A stretch of DNA of 64,000 nt from Mycoplasma sp. 1654_15 (GTDB lineage: Bacteria > Bacillota_I > Bacilli_A > Mycoplasmatales > Metamycoplasmataceae). This document shows positions 61,201 through 64,000 of this stretch, piece after piece. The notes under the pieces are model-generated. The model did not search any database and was not told where the DNA came from. It was given only the letters and a program-made list of their open reading frames with translations. Position numbers and translations under genes: made by a program. Each line of letters starts with the position of its first letter. The first letter of the stretch is position 1. Location: NCBI RefSeq assembly GCF_012516495.1, contig NZ_CP051214.1, forward strand, positions 682,001 through 746,000, read 5' to 3'.

Positions 61201-63410
61201 TTCTAAAATATTATTGCTATTTTTAGAACTTGTATAGTTTTCAAGAACTTCAATTTTGGTTATGTGATAAATTTTTGCACCAGTTAAACCACTAATTTCT
61301 AAGTTATTAATTCCGTTTTGGAAAATTGTAGTTTCAATAGATTTTTCTTCTGAATTATTTGCTGATGAAGGATTTGCTCCGGTATATAACTTATAAAATA
61401 CTTTTGCTTTAATTTTTTTGTTTTTATCCTTTGTAAAGAAGGAATTTTTTGTATCTGCTGGAAAAGCATTATTAAATACAATGTTTAAGTTAGCTGAAGT
61501 TTTATTAGGTGTGAAAGTAATATCAGAGATAACTGGTAGTGTATAAAATAGTAAAGAAGAACCGTCTAATAAAGGATTAAAAGTTGTATCTAAGTTGTTT
61601 AAAACTAGATTTTTTTGTGTAAGGTTGGATTTTGGAACTAATTTTAATCCTTTTACTATAAAAGCATTTCCACTTTGTAAATTTTTAAGTTCAAAATCAA
61701 TTGTAAATTTACCATCTGCTTGTTTAGTAAAAGTTTGATAAGTGTCTGAAAAAAGAAGATTAGTTTCGTCTTTTTTATCTTGAGCTGCAACTACTGCGTA
61801 TTGTAATTGAGCTGTGTAGTATTCTAAAAATTTCTCATCAGCATTAAATTCTAATGTTGATTTTATAGAAGTTTCTGTATTATCTGAAAAAGTAATTTTT
61901 TGAATCTCAGCTGATTTTACATTAGTAGCAAAAGTTTTTTGTTTTTCATCAAAACGTGAAGAAAAATCAAGAACTTGTGATTGACTTTCTTGTGTTTTTG
62001 GATCTTTTTTAAAGTCTAAAACTTCGATTCTTTCAATTAAATATTTTTGTAGTTTTTTAAGTCCTTTTGGTTCAACTCTTAAAATAGAACCTACTATTTG
62101 CCCTTCAACTTCAAGTTGTGGTTGTCCTTCGACTGTTCCATCTTCTTTTATTTCTTTAAAGTAAACTTTTGCAATTTTATTATTTAATGATTCTTGTTTG
62201 TCTATGAAGGTAATTCTTAAGTTTGCTGATGTTTCAGCTTCTTCATTTCTAATTTCAGAAATAACAGCTTGTGTATAAAAATTAAAAGTTTTATGATTAT
62301 CTAATCTAATATTTACTTCTTTATTATCATCAGTAAATATTCTGGAAATAGCAAACTTACCTCCTTCTGGTAAGTCAGTAATATGTATGTTTTTAATTTC
62401 GTAAATTTCTTTTTGATTTTCAAATCTTTTTTCTATTTTTTGCCCAGGTATCGCTCTAAAAGTATATGCACCACTTTCTTCTCTTCAGTAGTATTCTACA
62501 TTTACTTGTTTAGTATCTACTGTATAATCAACTGTTTCAAATGATAAGGAAATATCTGCAGTGTTTGAAGTCATTGCAGTTTGTTGAATATCACTTAGTG
62601 TCGCAAATGGAGCAGAGGTTGAAAATAATCTAGAAGCTTTATTTGAAAAATCAATTTTCTCTCAATTTGATGGGATATTTTCTAGTTCAGGATCTTTAAA
62701 ATAAACACCTAAAATTTCATAATCTGAAGCTCTTTTTAAATTATCTAAATAAAATTCTACAAATTGTTTATTCTTTTTTTGTCTACAGTTGTTAGAACTT
62801 TTGTAAATGTTTCTAATTTAGTAGCTTCATCAACTTTTAGTTTATATTCAATTTTAATCTCTTTGTCTTTTAAGATGTCTTGTTGATCAGAAAAATCTAG
62901 TCTAACTGTTGAAGATGAAAGATGTGTGGAAAATAAAGAAAAATTAACTTCTGGTTTTGTAAGTACATAGTTAGCATTTTTTGTGAAGACAAAATTTGCT
63001 ATTTCTGTTTTCTTATCACTTAAATTTAATAATCTTATGGTGTATAAGTTTCCTGCATCTAAGTTGTTTGTTTGAACACTAAATTTTTGTTTATCTTCTA
63101 ATCACTTAACTGCTTTTTGTTCTCTAATAACATTGTCAGAATCTAGAAAAACCATAACAAAAGAGTCTTTGTTATTTTTTTTCAGTCTAGAAATTAAACC
63201 TGGTTGATTGGATTTAAGATCAAAATTAAATTCAGCAGAATGTCTTGAAATATTAAAACTTTCAAAGTTTTCTACTTTAACTTCTGAACCTGTTGCGATT
63301 TTGAATAAAAATGGAAGTGTAGCAACTGAAGCACCTAAAAGAATACCTGTTGCTGCTATTGTTGTTTTTAATTTTTTAGTTGAATTTTTTATGACAGTTT
63401 TGTTTGACAT
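52225..63410 (-). CDS. Second giant modular surface protein (~3,728 residues), frameshifted at an A7 tract
   Basis: Upstream partner of the giant gene at 41669, same repeat architecture. The N-terminus (NSTKKLKTTIAATGILLGAS, then VATLPFLF) is a signal-anchor helix with no lipobox Cys. The first 217 codons end at TAG (62757) because of a one-base shift. The rest, from about 62773 down to the TAA at 52225, is open in the next frame. Adding one A to the A7 run on the coding strand (62774-62780) joins the two into about 3,728 codons. The C-terminal ~150 residues (IYFAGDDLNLPVNLF, LTFLGVLVKDI) are a distant relative of the other protein's end. AGAAGG precedes the ATG. As assembled, only a 217-residue fragment would be made. 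Confidence 0.82.
62774..62780 (-). repeat. Homopolymer tract (A7 on the coding strand) at the frameshift
   Basis: Seven T on the plus strand, reading GACAAAAAAAGAAT on the coding strand. Eight A would give GAC-AAA-AAA-AAG-AAT and continue the protein. Slipped-strand changes in such tracts switch surface genes in many mycoplasmas. Confidence 0.7.
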
Positions 63411-63529
63411 ATTACCTTCTTTAAATGTGATAAAATCTGTAAATTCATAGCATAAATAGGAGTAGCTATAATTTATATATTTTAGTTTCTAAATTTTACC
63501 ACAATTCAACTATAAAATAAAAACATCAC

Positions 63530-63547
63530 AAAAAAAAAAAAAAAAAA
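63530..63547. repeat. A18 homopolymer
   Basis: Eighteen consecutive A on the plus strand, the longest homopolymer noticed in the window. A prime target for slippage. Confidence 0.9.
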
Positions 63548-63675
63548 GACTTATACACAAAAACTCTTCAAAAACAAAGTCTTAAAAATTTTCTCTTAAA
63601 AGAATTGTTTATTTGCAAATTCACTAAGAAAGAAGCTTTTTTTGCTTGTTTGTTTGTTTATTTTTGTCGAAAGTT

Positions 63676-63681
63676 TATAAT
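63676..63681 (+). promoter_or_regulatory. -10 box of serS, probably leaderless
   Basis: TATAAT ends 9 nt before the ATG with no ribosome binding site. TTGTTT 16 bp upstream may be the -35. Confidence 0.6.
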
Positions 63682-63690
63682 TAAAAAATT

Positions 63691-64000
63691 ATGATAACTT
63701 TAAAATTTATTCTTGCAAATGTAGAACTAGTAAAAACAAAATTAGCACAAAGAAATTTTGATATTAAAGTAATTGATGAAATTGTTGCCTTTGGAACACA
63801 AAAAAATGAACTTTTAGTTGAACTTAATGAACTAAAAGCCAGAAGAAATGAAATATCTGATCAAATTGGAAAATTAGCAAGGGAAAAGAAGGAAACTCGT
63901 TCTTTAAAAGAAGAAGTTATAAAGATAAATGAAGACATCAGTGGTATTGAAACTGACTTTAATGAAATCGATTTTAAAGTAGAAAATATGCTACTTAGAA
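63691..64000 (+). CDS. serS: Seryl-tRNA synthetase, N-terminal part (3' truncated by window end)
   Basis: The first 103 codons. MITLKFILANVELVKTKLAQ and the following Lys/Glu-rich helices (LKARRNEISDQIGKLAREKK) match the long antiparallel coiled coil that binds the tRNA(Ser) long arm in SerRS. The catalytic class II domain lies beyond the window. The ATG has no ribosome binding site, but a TATAAT 9 nt upstream supports leaderless translation. Confidence 0.92.
   Translation, partial: MITLKFILANVELVKTKLAQRNFDIKVIDEIVAFGTQKNELLVELNELKARRNEISDQIGKLAREKKETRSLKEEVIKINEDISGIETDFNEIDFKVENMLLR

Larger units (their letters stand above)
63411..63690. promoter_or_regulatory. Divergent promoter region with an 18-bp A/T homopolymer
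   Basis: The 280 bp between the giant gene (-) and serS (+). A run of 18 A (63530-63547, T18 on the minus strand) lies about 120 bp upstream of the giant gene ATG. Minus-strand TAAAAT and TATAAA-type -10 candidates lie between. The tract length could affect the giant-gene promoter, but its exact relation to a -35 is unclear. Confidence 0.5.

Noticed and set aside
61299-61481. Alternative minus-strand frame of 60 codons within the second giant gene
   Set aside because: It is out of frame with the modular protein, which is open there, and shows no module pattern.

Overview
The window comes from a mollicute, most likely a sugar-fermenting mycoplasma of the hominis group (Mycoplasmopsis-like). 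The DNA is very AT-rich, intergenic gaps are short, and UGA is read as tryptophan: nearly every gene runs through in-frame TGA codons at conserved Trp positions (for example GNWKMN in triosephosphate isomerase). All coordinates below use that code. I did not identify the species.

Layout. 1-1962 (+): end of a mannitol PTS operon (mtlA tail, mtlD, mtlF). 2242-8784 (+): five unrecognised genes made of two families, in the order A-B, A-B, B. 8853-14641 (-): a ribose/xylose-type sugar ABC operon (lipoprotein, ATPase, permease), a hypothetical gene and a ROK sugar kinase. 14849-17298 (-): glyA, rpsO, tpiA. 17625-24327 (-): maltodextrin enzymes (pullulanase, GH13 glucosidase, GH65 phosphorylase, beta-phosphoglucomutase), with a GntR regulator at 24450-25160. 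26750-36137 (-): a maltodextrin-type ABC importer whose MalF-like permease carries a very long coiled-coil N-terminus. A palindrome, CTTGATRTATCAAR, lies upstream of both the enzyme and importer operons and is the probable regulator site. Two inverted copies of an IS3-family element (25218-26720 and 37554-39057) flank the importer and the small-RNA cluster.

36431-37313 (-) holds five tandem promoter/small RNA/terminator units with a shared outer stem, a hairpin supported by compensatory changes and variable inner sequence. I do not recognise this RNA family.

39113-63410 is a surface-antigen locus. Two giant genes on the minus strand (about 3,510 and 3,728 codons) encode modular repeat proteins. 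The second has a frameshift at an A7 tract, so it looks switched off or phase-variable. Past the 3' end of the first giant gene lies a headless copy of its last ~480 codons in inverted orientation, joined by a near-identical inverted box of ~190 bp. Recombination between the two boxes would swap the C-terminal region in frame. Two further, more decayed copies lie between them. This looks like a DNA-inversion or gene-conversion system for antigenic variation and is the best candidate here for something undescribed. The window ends in serS (+).

How the genes fit together: imported maltodextrins are debranched and trimmed by the pullulanase and GH13 enzyme, GH65 phosphorolysis gives beta-glucose-1-phosphate plus glucose, PgmB makes glucose-6-phosphate, the ROK kinase could phosphorylate free glucose, and TpiA belongs to glycolysis. 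Mannitol enters separately through the PTS.
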